Positions 11,954-24,600 of a DNA stretch of 64,000 bases are shown here, piece after piece. The translations under genes and the position numbers were made by a program. The notes under the pieces were generated by a model. That model did no database searches. It was not told the DNA's origin and saw only the letters and a program-made list of their open reading frames with translations. Origin of the DNA: Amaranthus tricolor (taxonomy: Eukaryota > Streptophyta > Magnoliopsida > Caryophyllales > Amaranthaceae); NCBI RefSeq assembly GCF_026212465.1, contig NC_080059.1:11638329-11702328 (forward strand), given 5' to 3'. Position 1 is the first letter of the stretch, and each line of letters starts with the position of its first letter.

Positions 11954-12430
11954 CTGTACCACTGGCTCCGGAGTTGGCTCTGGATTTTGAGCAACGGAGT
12001 ACATGGTCTCCGATGTAGGGTTTTGCTCTTCAAGGGTAGTAATGGGCTGGGGTGCTACGGGGGTAATGGGCTCGGGTGTTGGCTCGACCGAAGCGTTAGG
12101 ATCCCCATGTTGACTTTGCTGATCCTCGACAATCAGGTTTGCCAAGTCAACAGTGGGTGCTCCCATCTTCTGCAACACGAGTGCCACCTTGGCGAGAACG
12201 TCCTTCGTAATTTCTGCTCGGAGGGTTGCTACTTCATCAGGTGGCATCGTTCGGGATTGAGTAGCAACACACTCTTTGCCGAATGTCTTCTTTAACCCCA
12301 GGCGGACGCCTCCTTTTCCAACTACCCGCCCTCTATGGCCTTTCCCTAAGACCATATGCAATGCGTTAACATTGCCTCTTGGGGTGAACTCCCCCGTAGC
12401 TTCTTTTTCCTTCCAGCCCATTTGTTCAAA
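11954..12430 (-). pseudogene. TNPA-like plant transposase-associated exon of the CACTA element
   Basis: An open minus-strand stretch of about 155 codons contains GWKEKEATGEFTP, then a basic segment GRVVGKGGVRLG. A helical part follows (LRAEITKDVLAKVALVLQ), then a Pro/Thr/Glu-rich tail with repeated PTPEP. It ends at a CAG with GTACAT donor at 11953, in phase with the next exon at 11853. The layout matches the 'plant transposase (Ptta/En/Spm)' family region, in which a Gly/Arg-rich motif is followed by a coiled stretch. The upstream start is not clear; an upstream exon may be missing. Known relatives bind subterminal repeats; that function here is inferred. Confidence 0.6.
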
Positions 12431-13445
12431 TAAAAAGTGACATATATAACAATTAGTATAAATAAATCCAAGCCAAAAAATACTAACAACTAATACTAAC
12501 ATCATATAAAAACAATAAAAATAAAATCACATTCATAAATTTGGACAACTAATTAAGTAACATTCATATTAATATTCATGCATATAAAACAAAATAATTA
12601 ACATACTAATAATATAAACTTGGAAAAATGTAATATTAACAACTAATACATTTTAAATAAAATCATATTTAAACTATAAATAATAAACAACATCATTTAA
12701 CCCTAAAAATTTTAAAAACAAAGAAAATTGGTATCAAAAGAAATTACCTTGTGTATCTAGATGAAAAATAGCTACAATGTGACCTACAATGAAACAAGAA
12801 AAACAAAATTAGTAATTGTAACCATTTTTCAAAAGAAATAAGAAAATAAAAAATAAAAACCAAATAAAACCGAAATACCTTGAACTTTATCTGGGTTTTT
12901 AAAGCAAATGAAGAAGAAGCAGAATGAAAACAATAAGAAGAAGAAACAAATTTTTTTCGTGGGTTTAAAGCAAATTTTTTCGTGGGTCGTTTGAAGACAA
13001 TAGGAACAGTGGAGAAAGAAGAAGAAATGCACGAAGATGATCGAACAGTAGCAAGCAAGCAAGAAGAAATGCACGAAGATGTCGAAATTTTGTGGGTTTG
13101 AAGAAAAATTGAAGCTTGAAGAAGAAGAAGAAACAGCTTGAACAATGGAGGGAAACTATTCGTGCGTGGTACTGTATACTATAGGTTTATGAAAAATGGA
13201 ACGTTCATAGGCGGTTTTTAAATTAGCAGTTGCTGCAAGCTTAGAAGAACCGTAGCATAAAACAACCTATTTGCAGCGGGCCACATTAAACCGCAGCAGA
13301 TAACCACTTATTTGCTGCGGTTTCTTGATGCCCGCAGCATTTAGTCTTTATTTTTTTTTTCCTAATTTTTTTATGCTATTTAATGTTGCGTTTGCTAAAA
13401 ATCGCAGCAACTGTCACGCAACAGATATGTTTTTTTCCACTTGTG

Positions 13446-14343
13446 TAAGTAGGTTTTATACCAGTTAAAGTAGTTGTTCATAATTGTCTAAGTAGGTATT
13501 TTAGAGCAATCAAAGTACGTATTTCTATACTTGTACATATGTAATCCTCTCAATTAAGTAACTCTATTACAAAATAATATGCTATAGTTGTCTTCAACTC
13601 CTCTTCAAAGTCTCTAAATAGAGTAGTAGTGTAGACCGTTGATGCATGTTTTAACAAACCAAAGATTAATCTAAAGGTTGGAAGATGGTTTTGTTCTTGA
13701 GCAATAAAATTTTAAATCAATCTTCTTTTCTCCATATGTTCATAATGTTTTGAAAAATTGTGTTTCACTTTTGTTTTTTTGGCCTCAAAACCAAGTGCAT
13801 TGTTTGTCGATTCGATTCTTTGTAAGATAATATACTAACTGAAAAGAAATCTTTGGTCAATTCAATACACCACTTGTGTCGTATTTCATATAAATAATAA
13901 AACCATATGTAAATTCTTTATTCTCTTTCCTTTTATAAGTGGTGACCATGTTATCGCAACACCTTTGGAATTCTTACTCAATATTGCACCCTATTAAACA
14001 CTTGTGAAAAAGCGTCCTTGAAATCCGCATTTGACTATATTGATCCAAAACGAGCAACGATATTTTTCAACAAGTACCACAAGCATAATATATACTTAGC
14101 ATCTAGAAAGATCTGTTCAATAAGAACAAGGAACGTTAAGGAGCTTTTTGAAGGTCAAATAAGTAGGCTCATAAACTATCCATAGTAACCATTTTTAATA
14201 ATAAAGTAGGTATTTTTAATACTTTCACTTTTTAAGATAATGTGTAAGTATTAAGACTAGTTATAATAGGAGTTTTTACATATGAAAGTAGGTATGTAAC
14301 TTGTTAAAGTATAGGTTGTTTTCATGGTTTTTCAAATGCATTT
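13446..14343. other. Intergenic, 'agtaggtatt' repeat at both edges
   Basis: Sequence right after the CACTA element (13446-13530) and again at about 14165-14310 carries 'agtaggtattttt'-like motifs that continue those before the element (7880-7974). The middle part (13530-14160) is AT-rich with no gene recognised. Confidence 0.4.
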
Positions 14344-15600
14344 CACCTGTAGAAAAACCTAATACGTTGTGCTTTTTTGGTACTTTATTGTGTTTTTGAC
14401 CTCAAGCACATGTAATAGCAGCATATACCATTTATTTTTTGTTGTGGTTCTTTATTTTTTTTCAAGCTTGACTGTTTTAAAATAGTACTTGTAATAGCAA
14501 CATATACCACTTGTAACATTGAACCGTAACATATAATCTCCTTTCTTATTTTTTCTAAATTATTATAACATTACTTTATGATAATAGCAATTATTTTTAC
14601 TATATATTTACATAATAATTATAGCAATCCATCATAGTCAAGATTTCAATCCATCAAAGTAGCCCAATCAGCACCAAATAAAATATATAGCGACGACTTT
14701 AATTAACATTTGATAATAGTAATAACACAATTGATATATAATAACAAAATTGTAATACAATATAATTTACAAAACTAACTTATATTAGAATATATATAAT
14801 ATATATAATGTTCATTATAATAATTAGTTACAACAATATGCAGTAATTAGAAGGAAGTTGTGCAACCATGTCCATTATTCCTTCAATCTGCTCTTTGGTG
14901 ACATGACACTCTTCTCTGGGTGTGTCTAAAACATTAAAAATGCCTTAAAACAAAACATCAAAATAAACTTCGATAATTTGTTCATCCATACCAAAATACC
15001 AAAAAACTTTCATATATATGAAAATTACACACAACACACCAAAACATCAATACAAAACTTAAATCAATAGAAATTACCTTAGGTCAAATTAGATGACAAC
15101 AGTGGTGCTTAAAGTGAAGAGTAGTTTTAAATGCCTACAATGTAGTATGATGAATAATACTAGCCCTTTTTTCACAAAAAATGAAAAACAAGTAATAAAA
15201 TTTACCTTAAAAGGTGTTTAAATGGAAGTGAAAATATGAAGTGTTGCTTTTTCAATGAAGATTGACAAAAGATTGAAGAAGGAAGAAGTGTTGCATTCCA
15301 ATGGAAGAAGAAGAAGGAAGATTAAAGAACTTAGGTTGAAGAAACAAATAAGTTCATAAAACAGTAGAAAAACTTAGGCTAAAGAAGTAAGAAATTGTCA
15401 AATGAAAGTAATATATATACAACATTAGGTGGAAGTTCTTTTTAAAAAAAAACCTTATGTGTTGCGGTTCTATATAACCAGAACGTAAATTAGGTTATAT
15501 GCATTTCCTTAAGGATCGCAACATATAACCTATTAAATGCTCTGGTTTTTAAAGAATTGCGATGTTTACGTAAATTTTTGTCACATTTCTCATTTTCACT
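14344..15600. mobile_element. Decayed non-autonomous relative of the CACTA element
   Basis: Starting at 14344 the sequence CACCTGTAGAAAAACCT, followed by 'cttttttggtac' and 'cctcaagcacatgtaatagcagcatatacc', parallels the left end of the 7975 element in the same order. Towards 15460-15560 there are 'tgttgcggttc', 'ggatcgcaacatataacc' and 'aattgcgatgtt' motifs, decayed forms of the subterminal TGCTGCGG repeats. The right end is not sharply visible and no target duplication was found. There is no coding sequence; the interior around 15080-15400 is A/G-rich. Confidence 0.5.
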
Positions 15601-15749
15601 TTTATGCTTCAGTATATATTAAAGGGCTTTGAAAATTTTTTAATCGTAACTCTTTCAAGTGATCCAAAAATGTCAAAATTTGTTAGGCCAATTAAGTGAC
15701 TTTCAGAGCTAGTAAATGCATTACCAATTATCCTTAATGGTCATATCTT

Positions 15750-16680
15750 CATCATGATCTTCTTTTTAAATATAGTAGGCATTTGAACTAGATATAATAT
15801 GTGTTTTTACTTACTAAATAGGTGCTTTTTGTTAATGAAGTAAACATTTTTAATAGTTGAAGTAGACATTAAAAATAATTATAGTAGGAAATAGAACAAG
15901 TTATAGTAGATATTTGAACTAGATATAGTAGGTCTTTTTGCTTACTATAGTAGGTCTTTTTGCTTACTATAGTAGGTGTTTTTAGTTTAAGAAGTAAACA
16001 TTTTACTAGTTAAAGTAGGTTTTAAAACAAGTTATAGTAATAAATTGAACTAATTATAATAAATACTTTTATTACTTATCGTAGGCATTTGAACTATGTA
16101 TAATAGGTGTTTTTATTTGTTGCATTGAAACTAGTTATATTTGAAGTAGGCATTAACTAGTTATAGTAGGTGTTTTTGATAGTTGAAGTGACACTTAAAC
16201 TATTATAGTAGACATTTGAATAAGGTACAATAGGCATTTGAAATATTTGTAGTTACATAATGTTTTAAAATATAAAATTGGTGTTTTTTGCATACACAAG
16301 TAGTTGTTTTTGGTTAATGAAGTATGCATTTTAATAGTCAAAATAGGCGTTAAAATTAGTTATAGTACGCAATTGAACTAGTTATATTAGACATTTTTAA
16401 TAGTTGTAGTACTCATTTGAAAAGGATAAAATATGTGTTTTTAATAGTTATTGTTATAGTAGTCATATGAGCTAGCTATAGTATGAGTTTTTTTTCTTGC
16501 AACAGTAGGTGTTTTTAGTAAATAAAGTAGACATTATTAATAATTAAAATATGCATTCAAACTAGTTATAGTAGGAAATCAAATGAATTATAGTAGACAT
16601 TTTTAATAGTTGTAGTATGGATTTGAAAAGTATATATATTATTAGGCATTTTTAGTAGTTATAATAGGTGTTCTACATAT
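15750..16680. repeat. Degenerate short tandem repeat, 'agtaggtgtttttagttat' type
   Basis: About 25-40 divergent units of roughly 25-35 bp alternate between 'gttatagtaggtgttttt' and 'gaactagttatagtagacattt' variants. A near-exact local duplication occurs at 15925-15975. The same core occurs at 7880-7974, 13446-13530 and 14165-14310, so both CACTA elements appear to sit inside one original block. Confidence 0.65.
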
Positions 16681-17689
16681 AATTTAGATGTTTTTTTTTA
16701 TAAAAAAATTTAGATGTTTTAATTACCTTTGTAAAATCAAATGATATTGATATTTTCATCAACATTCATATTCGCATCATTAAACTTGATCATTAAATTC
16801 TCAATGGACAAAACCTATTTAAATCAACAAAATATTTATTAGATTCAAATATAGAAAAATCAAAATAGAATTCGAAAAATGAATAAATCTGCGATTTCTT
16901 GCGTTCTGTTGTTGGATTGGTTTGGAATGTAATTATCAAATTCAAGCATCAATTCTTCCATCATAATCCTCCTTGATGTTATGATTTGTTTTTTTGTTTC
17001 TGTTGTGTTGATATGCATGAATAAATGTAGCTTTTGCGTGAAACTAAATGAATGTAGTTTTTGGTGAATCTAAATAAAGGTAGTTTTTGCTGAAACTGAA
17101 TAAAGGTAGTATTTTTTAAATTCATAAAGGAAAACATTTTCAAATAATACATATTCTATTGTGGGCTGCTAAACAATCCTTCACCATACCTGCTGAGTTT
17201 CATATGATTGATACATGTACACAAATTCTCAAATGAGACGATCTCATGGTGAGAGCAACTCTATTAAGCTGACCTAATCTACACTTAGAGTTTTAAATTG
17301 ATCAGTTATAATCATAAAGTGATCATTTAGAGAAATATACCGATTATTTGTCATCCATAATGAGACAATTAAACAACCGGTCTCCTGAGACCGTCTCTTT
17401 GAGAGACGTTTTTCATGCCCAATCCATTAAAGATTAATGCTTATTCTTATTCTTCATTTTTCTTTATAGGCTGTCACAATTAAAAATAATTTCTCAAACT
17501 GTCTCTCACAAAAATTTCGGGTACACAAATAAGTTTGCCTTATTGGGTCAAATATGGTGAATTTAGATTATCAATTCTGAAGGTTTGGGTAGGATTTGTT
17601 TTGGAAGGTTTACTTGGGTCGGGCTAGTTTTGAAGGTCTAGTTTTGAAGATTTACTTGGGTCCTAGGTCTATTACTCCATAAATTTATT
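16681..17689. other. Intergenic upstream of the SANT gene
   Basis: AT-rich sequence without a recognisable gene. At about 17229-17412 an inverted-repeat element with 'gagacgatctca' and 'tgagaccgtctctttgagagacg' arms is visible (separate entry). Confidence 0.4.
17229..17412. mobile_element. MITE-like inverted repeat ('gagacggtctc' type)
   Basis: The left arm contains 'caaatgagacgatctcatgg'; the right arm contains 'ctgagaccgtctctttgag'. They are imperfect inverse complements about 120 bp apart. Similar arms occur at 28925-29195 and one arm at about 34755-34870, so this is a dispersed family. Exact ends and target duplication could not be fixed. Confidence 0.45.
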
Positions 17690-18210
17690 TATTTATATAT
17701 TTATAAATAAAATAATAGTGTATCAATCAAAAATTAAAAAAAAGGGAAAAAAAAAAGACGGACGTGAAGGAAGGAATTAAAAAGAATTAAAGAAGAAGTT
17801 GAGATACGTTTCAATCTCTCTCCTAAAGTAGTCTCTTCTCACCACCAGCTTCTCTCTTCTCTTTTTCTCTCTCTTTCTCTTATCATCTTTATTTTCTCTC
17901 TCTTCCCTCATCACTGCCCCTTCTCTACCTCCTTACCTCTGCAATCACAAGATTTTCTCTAATCCCTCATAAACCCAATCTCTTTTCCCATTTCCCCCCC
18001 TTTTCTCTTTTACAAATTCACCCCCAAATCTTAACCTACCTAATTAATCCTCTCTGAACATCATTGCCGCAGAAAAACAAATTTCAATTTGGGTTTCTTT
18101 CTTCTTTTTGTTGTATGATATGGGTGTCAAATTTGTGGGTTTCGTTTAATTTCTGCTATTTATTTGTTTGGAAGAAGAAATTAACTTGAATTGAGAAAGA
18201 AATTTGATTG
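17690..18210 (+). promoter_or_regulatory. Probable core promoter and 5'UTR of the SANT gene
   Basis: A TATA-like stretch ('tttatatatttataaataa') lies at about 17691-17709. A C/T-rich region (17813-17960, many TCTCTC runs) follows, as is common downstream of plant start sites, and leads into the ATG at 18211. There is no ATG-initiated long frame in between on the plus strand. The start site itself is not determined. Confidence 0.45.
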
Positions 18211-18640
18211 ATGCCGCCGGAGCCATTGCCGTGGGATCGGAAGGAGTTGTTTAGGGATAGGGATAAAGAAAGAGGTTCATCTTCTTCTTCTTCTTCCAGA
18301 TGGAGAGATTCTTCTTCATATGTTGGATCCCGTAATTTTAACAATAACAATCATAACAACGATTTCTCCCCTCGTTGGGGTTTCCCTTCTTCCGACTTTC
18401 GCCGTCCTCCTGGTTAGTCTTCTTTTTTTTTTATTTAATTGTAAATTCTGTTTAACTCTAGGGTTTTTTTTTTTTTAATTTTATTTTATTACAGCTGTTT
18501 AGGGTTTCTATTTTTCCTGTTGTCGGCAGCTTAGGTCAACGTTTTTTAGTTTCAGTTTTGCTTTTCTGAAGTTGCCTTTGGGAATAATTTACGATTATTG
18601 AGTTCTTTATGTTCATTTCCTGAATTTATGTCTGTGAAAT

Positions 18641-18679
<39 letters not shown>

Positions 18680-21600
18680 TATACCGGGTTGTAAAGCTTC
18701 CTCTAGGGCTCAATAGGATGCTCAAAGTCCATAAGGGGTGTTTGGTTTAGAGGAAAGCATATCAATTTTTTGATTCCTACTTTCCTTTGTTTGATTTGAT
18801 GAAAAACTCTTGGGGGAAATAGACGTGATGGGGATAGAAGATTGAAAAAAAATTTGGTTTCCTTTCATTTTTGGAGGAGAACATTCGCCAGTTGCTGGAC
18901 AACTTTTTTCCACCCAACTTTTCCATTTTAATTCCCCTTGTCAAACCAAACAAACTAAATTAGAGAAAATCGTGCAGGAAGATGTTTTCCCTTAAACCAA
19001 ACAGCCCCTAAGGTTAGATGGAGACCTTTTAGCTCATTTGTATTTTCTGGGTTATACAGTATTTGCTTGGGTTCATTGCATCTTTTAGGTTGATCCTTGT
19101 GTTAAATTTATTGTTCTGAAGGTCATGTTAAGCAAGGTGGATGGCATATGTACCCTGAGGATCACGGGTATTCAACACCTCGTTCTGGCGATCGCTTCAT
19201 GGATGATGATGTATTTAGACCGTCTGGGATGCGGGGAGATGGGAGGTATGGTAGGTATTACAGGGATAATCGTCCCTCCTTTGGACAGAAAGACTGGAGA
19301 AGTCATTCTTGGGAAGTCGGTCACCACCAACATAGTTCTTCGTCAAATGGAGTTGGAAGGCCACATATTGCTAATGATCAGAGGTTAGTTGGTGCTTCCC
19401 CTAACCAGCAACATAGTTCTTCAGCAAATGGAGTTGGAAGGCCACATATTACTAATGATCAGAGATTAGCTGGTGATACCCCTAACCAACAACATAATTC
19501 TCCGGCAAATGGAGTTGGAAGGCCACATATCATGAATGATCAGAAGATAGTTGGTGATTCACCTAACCACCAACATATTTCTCCGGCAAATAGAGTTGGA
19601 AGGCCACATATTACTAATGATCAGAGGTTAGTTGGTGATTCACCTAAGCAAACTGCTCATCCCAATTCAGATCCTTGTGATCAGATTCTGGCGAAGGATC
19701 AGGTTGATAGGTCAAGTGATGTTAATGGGTCCGGTGTAGGACAGAAGGTTGATAAAGAAAATTTGGTGGGAACATATGAGTGGAATTCTCTTAAATGGTC
19801 TCGTTCAAGAAGCTTGACATCTAGGGGCTCTGGTTTTAGTCATTCTAGTAGCTCTAAGAGTATCGGAGGGGAGTCCAGTGATGTGAAAGGTGAGCTGCCC
19901 CCAAAGAATTCTGCCCCTGTTCAATCACCTTCTGGAGATGGTGTTCCTTGTGTTGCCGCTGTTGCTCCTCCAGAAGAAGCATCTTCTAGGAAGAAGCCAC
20001 GTCTTGGATGGGGGGAGGGGTTGGCAAAGTATGAGAAAAAGAAAGTTGATGGCCCAGAGGACAATGTAAACAAGGCTGTTAATGCAATGTCAGTTTCCAA
20101 TGTGGAGCCGTCGCATTCACTCACCTCAAATCCATTTGACAAGAGTCCCAAGGTTACAGGTTTCTCTGATTGTTCGTCACCTGTCACACCATCATCATTT
20201 GCCTGTAGCTCCTCACCAGGTAATTGATTCTTTCTACCTGCATAGTTGCATTTTGGTAAATTTTTAATTTTTATCCCTTTTAATATTCTCTTACTACCAG
20301 AGCTACAATATAAAATCCGATTTTTACGTGATTCTTGTGAAATCCCTATTATCTAGATCCCTTTCAAAGGTTCCTTATTTTGATGGGGTCAAAGATATTT
20401 ATTTTTTTGGTTTTAGATTATAATTGACTATATTAAATGGTTGAATGAGTCATGTGCACTTATGTATTTACCGATGATGTTTGCTTTCAATGGTTAATTA
20501 GAAACAACCTCGTTGTTATTACTAACAGGTACATGATTGCGTACATAACTCCGGTTACGTGGGAGCTGTTTTATGCGTTAGCACATAATTGTGTTGTTTG
20601 GTTTTATAGGACTTATGTTGGTGGTGTTTTTGTTTCCTTTTTTGGTATTTGTTGTGTTAGGGTCTAATATGTAGGTGTTAAGGTCACTCACTCAGTTTCA
20701 CTTATTTGTTTTCTACTCTGTATATGAATTTCCTTGGTGAAGTGAGTTGTTCTGTACATCTGGGTATGCGCTTTTATGGTATAATAAGTGAGGTTTTTGA
20801 CTCTTGGGTATTTTGGCATGTCCCTTCCTCTGTTGCAACGCATGTATTGATTTGAATTTCTCAAGCTTCTAAAGCAAACTTTTCTCTGTTGCTACAGGCA
20901 CTTTATTTTTTTAATTTTAAAACTATTATTGTTGGTGAAACTATGTTAAAACACGTGTGACAGTGAATCCTGGCTCCCGGTCCCAATGGAGAAACATTGT
21001 CACATCTTACGTTTTATGTCATGATGCCTTGTAGTGAAGATGTGGAAAAACATGCATTTTGAGATTTTGTCTATGAAACTTCGGATCATTTATTTTAAGT
21101 TGTATTTTCTGTTGCAAATTTTGCAAATTAGTGCAAAGTGGTCATTGACTAGTTTTATTGCTTCTGAACCAGTTAGCTTTGTTATTTATTCTTGTTTACA
21201 CAATCATGCACATTCAGTTTGTGTCTGTCCCACTAGATAAGGTTTTACAAGCTGGTTTTTTTTTTATGTGGTGACGGAGTTGTTGTAAACATAATCACGG
21301 TGTCAAGTGAAGAACCCTGTATTTTTGGTAAATGGTTTTCAGTGGATTTCATGCGGTGGCATGTTATATATGTTGTCTGGAAAATCATATTCCAATGTTA
21401 TGCTAGGTTATCTTATACTCGTTCATATTCTCATCAAATGTCGTACTATTTTAATCCTAAATATTGCTAAAATATTATAAAAAGTTAACAATACAAAATT
21501 AAAAGTTTGATTTTAATATAATTCACATTGAGAGTAATTAAATAAGATTTTACTTGACTATGTTTTGAGTTTTGTCCTATAGATTTTGAATAATATTAAC

Positions 21601-24600
21601 TAAGAGTTATTGGTGAATAGTGTCTACAAACATTTGAGACATTTGATCAGGAGGTAGTATGTAGCTAGTTACTACTGAATTAATGTTGGCTTCCATTTTA
21701 GCCGATTTACACATAAGTAAGCTTCTTGTATTTTCTTAAATGAATGCTTAAGGATTGGTTTTTTTCTGTGAAATACTTGTGAAACCTTCTCATTTCGTCA
21801 TTTCAAAATCCTTAAATTATACCTTATGTTAAATTTCTTAAAATTTTTAGACTCACTGCCGTAACTGCTGTAGCTCTTTAGATTTACTGTGCTGTCATGG
21901 TTGCTCTTCATTTTGCTTATTTCTCATGCTGACCCTAATTTTTTTAGTGGACTCAGAAGTGGAACTTAGATTTGTAGCATCTTAAAGAACTTGGACGCTT
22001 GCCCAATGCTGTAGGGTTTAGGGTCTGGTAACGGCTCAATTTTTTTTCTATATTATATACTTCTATGATTATACATTTTCTAAACTGACTTTGTTAAATG
22101 TTTCAACTTTAAAAGAACAAAGTCTTTAGTGAGAATATGAATATAATAAAGAGTTGATTATACAATGCTTTAAATTGATGATTCTTTATTTGAAATAAGA
22201 AACTTAGAAAATACATATAATTTATCAAAAACCAACTAATGGTAAAGTTACAATGGTTTTAAGTTAAACTTTATAGCAAGTAATGATAAAAATTTATAGG
22301 TTGAGTTAGATATTAACTCAAAATTAATTTCATTTACATATAATTAGGATTTTTGGTCAAAACATCGACCTAGGCCTTATCTTTTTCTACCAGTTTCCAT
22401 CAATGTCCGAAAACGCTAAGACCCAAACCCATCAAGGGTGAATCTACCCTTGGGTCTTAGACCCTTGCACATCTCTGGCAACAATTTATGACATTATTCA
22501 TTTTCATGATCGGGTCACCTGCAATTTAGTTGTTTGAGTCTGTATCTGATTATTTTGTTATGTTTGCAACTTTGAACGAGCCACTACCTCCGAAGATTGA
22601 CTTTTGTTCACGCAGCTGAACAATTGACTTTTATGTTGTTAACAAAGCTCATGGTTCCATTAGAGTAGTTTGTTGGTTAATGGTTGTAGCCGTTTCCATT
22701 TTTGTTTTGTTTGTCTTCTCATAGCTGCATGTTGAATTTCTCTTTAGTTAGAACTGTATTAAGAATTTATTACAGTGGTATAATATTCCATAATCCCTTC
22801 CTTTTTATCTTTTGATTTTTTTGTGACGTCCTTTGTGCTCATCATATTTAACATGTAACAGGGCTGGAAGACAAGACATATGGGAAAAGTGTAGATGTTG
22901 ATGGTGATACTAGCAACTTCAGTGTGTCTTCGATGCCTGTGCCCGTGAGTCAGCCTGAAGGTTCACATTTTAGTCTGGAAAAATTGGATCTGAACTCGAT
23001 CACCACCTTGGGCTCCATGCTCACTGAACTGTTACAGGCAGATGATCAATGTTCAATGGACTCTGGTTTTATGAGATCTTTAGCTTCGAATAAACTGCTG
23101 TTGTGGAAAGGTGATATCTCAAAGGCATTGGAAGTGACTGAAACTGAGATTGATTTACTTGAAAAAGAATTGACTTCATTGAAGGCTGATACCATTAGAA
23201 GCTTCCATTGTCCTGCATCTTCGAATTCAGGGCCTGCAGATTGTAAAGATGGACAAAGTGATGTATTAAATGTCTTCCCTAGACCACATCCTTTGGAAGT
23301 GGTTACAAATGGAGATATAGTTATGGAAGATAAATACGCATGCAATGACGCTAGAGGTGTTAATGTGGATAGTAGGGATGAAGATATCGATAGCCCTGGT
23401 ACCGCTACATCCAAATTTGTGGATCCTCCTGTTCGAATATCCCCTGAGGAGTGCAAAAGTTCTTCTGGGGAGACTGACTCTGATGAATCTACCAAAAACG
23501 CAATGGAAATTTTGGGTACACATAATGATGAGACAAATGTGGGTACATCTTGTCAAAGCCATGATAGAAATTTGGTTCTATTTGATAATAGTACTGTTTG
23601 TATGGACCATCCTAATGCGTTTGCTAAAAAAGAGGATAATCTATTTGACACTATATCAGCTTGCAATAAGGAATCTGCAGACAGAGCTGCTAAGTTATTA
23701 CCTAGCTGTGATTATTCGATGGAGGCTTCTAGAATATATTGCTTGCCTGCTGAGCCCATAGTCCAAGAGAAGTTTCTAAGGAGGAAGCAGTCACTCAGGT
23801 TTAAAGAGAGTGTGCTAGCTTTGAAGTTTAAGACTTTTCATCATCTTTGGAAAGAGGATTTGCGTTTGCTTTCTTTGAGAAGTCATCGATCAAAACCACC
23901 TAAGAAGCAAGATCTGAGCTCACGTACACTGCAAATTGGCAGTCATAAGCATAGGTCATCCATTCGTTCACGGTTGGCTTCACCAGGTAAAAAAAGTTCC
24001 AGAAATTTCTATTTTGAATGTGCTTCAAATTTTTTAAAACTAAATGTTTTGCAGTTGCTTTTGTTACAAATGATCTGTGATTAGACTATAAGTCAAAGCT
24101 GAATGCATTAGGAAGTTGCTCTTTGATGATTTGACAGAAAATGTTGTATAGGATGTTTCTAAACAAACAAAAGTCGGATCACTTTTTTCGGGGTTAATCT
24201 TACCTTCTTCCCCATGCATCTTTTAGGGCTTTCGGGTATGCCCTGTAGGATTGAATATTGAAAGCTGTAGTTTACAAGGTTATGTAGCGGAATTAGCAGC
24301 TTGTGATTGTGATTAACGGCAATTTTTTTTAATAGTACTTTTTCCTGCGGAGTATATTTTAGTGTTTCTGTGACTTTGATTCTAAATTCTCTAGTTTATA
24401 GATAGATAACCTACAGGCTCATCTCCGTTCTTACTTCTTAGAAATAGGGGTTGCTAAAGTGCAGGATTCATTTTCTGATTGAAAATTATTTAAAACAGAC
24501 AGAGGATCTTTGTGCATAAGCTCGTGGATGGTATTTTACCGTCTTTTTACTTTACATAATATAAAATATAAGAAATGTTTCAGCCTTTTCTTGCATTTTC

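Noticed and set aside
12744..13145. Minus-strand 133-codon frame rich in Phe, Ser and Leu
   Set aside because: It is antisense to GAA/AAG-rich low-complexity DNA near the right end of the CACTA element, with no motif.
20452..20667. 71-codon frame in intron 2 of the SANT gene
   Set aside because: No conserved motif, composition like the surrounding intron and no splice logic linking it to neighbouring exons.
23046..23562. Overlapping antisense frames within exon 3 of the SANT gene
   Set aside because: Shadows of the true coding frame; the plus-strand frame matches the POWERDRESS family throughout.
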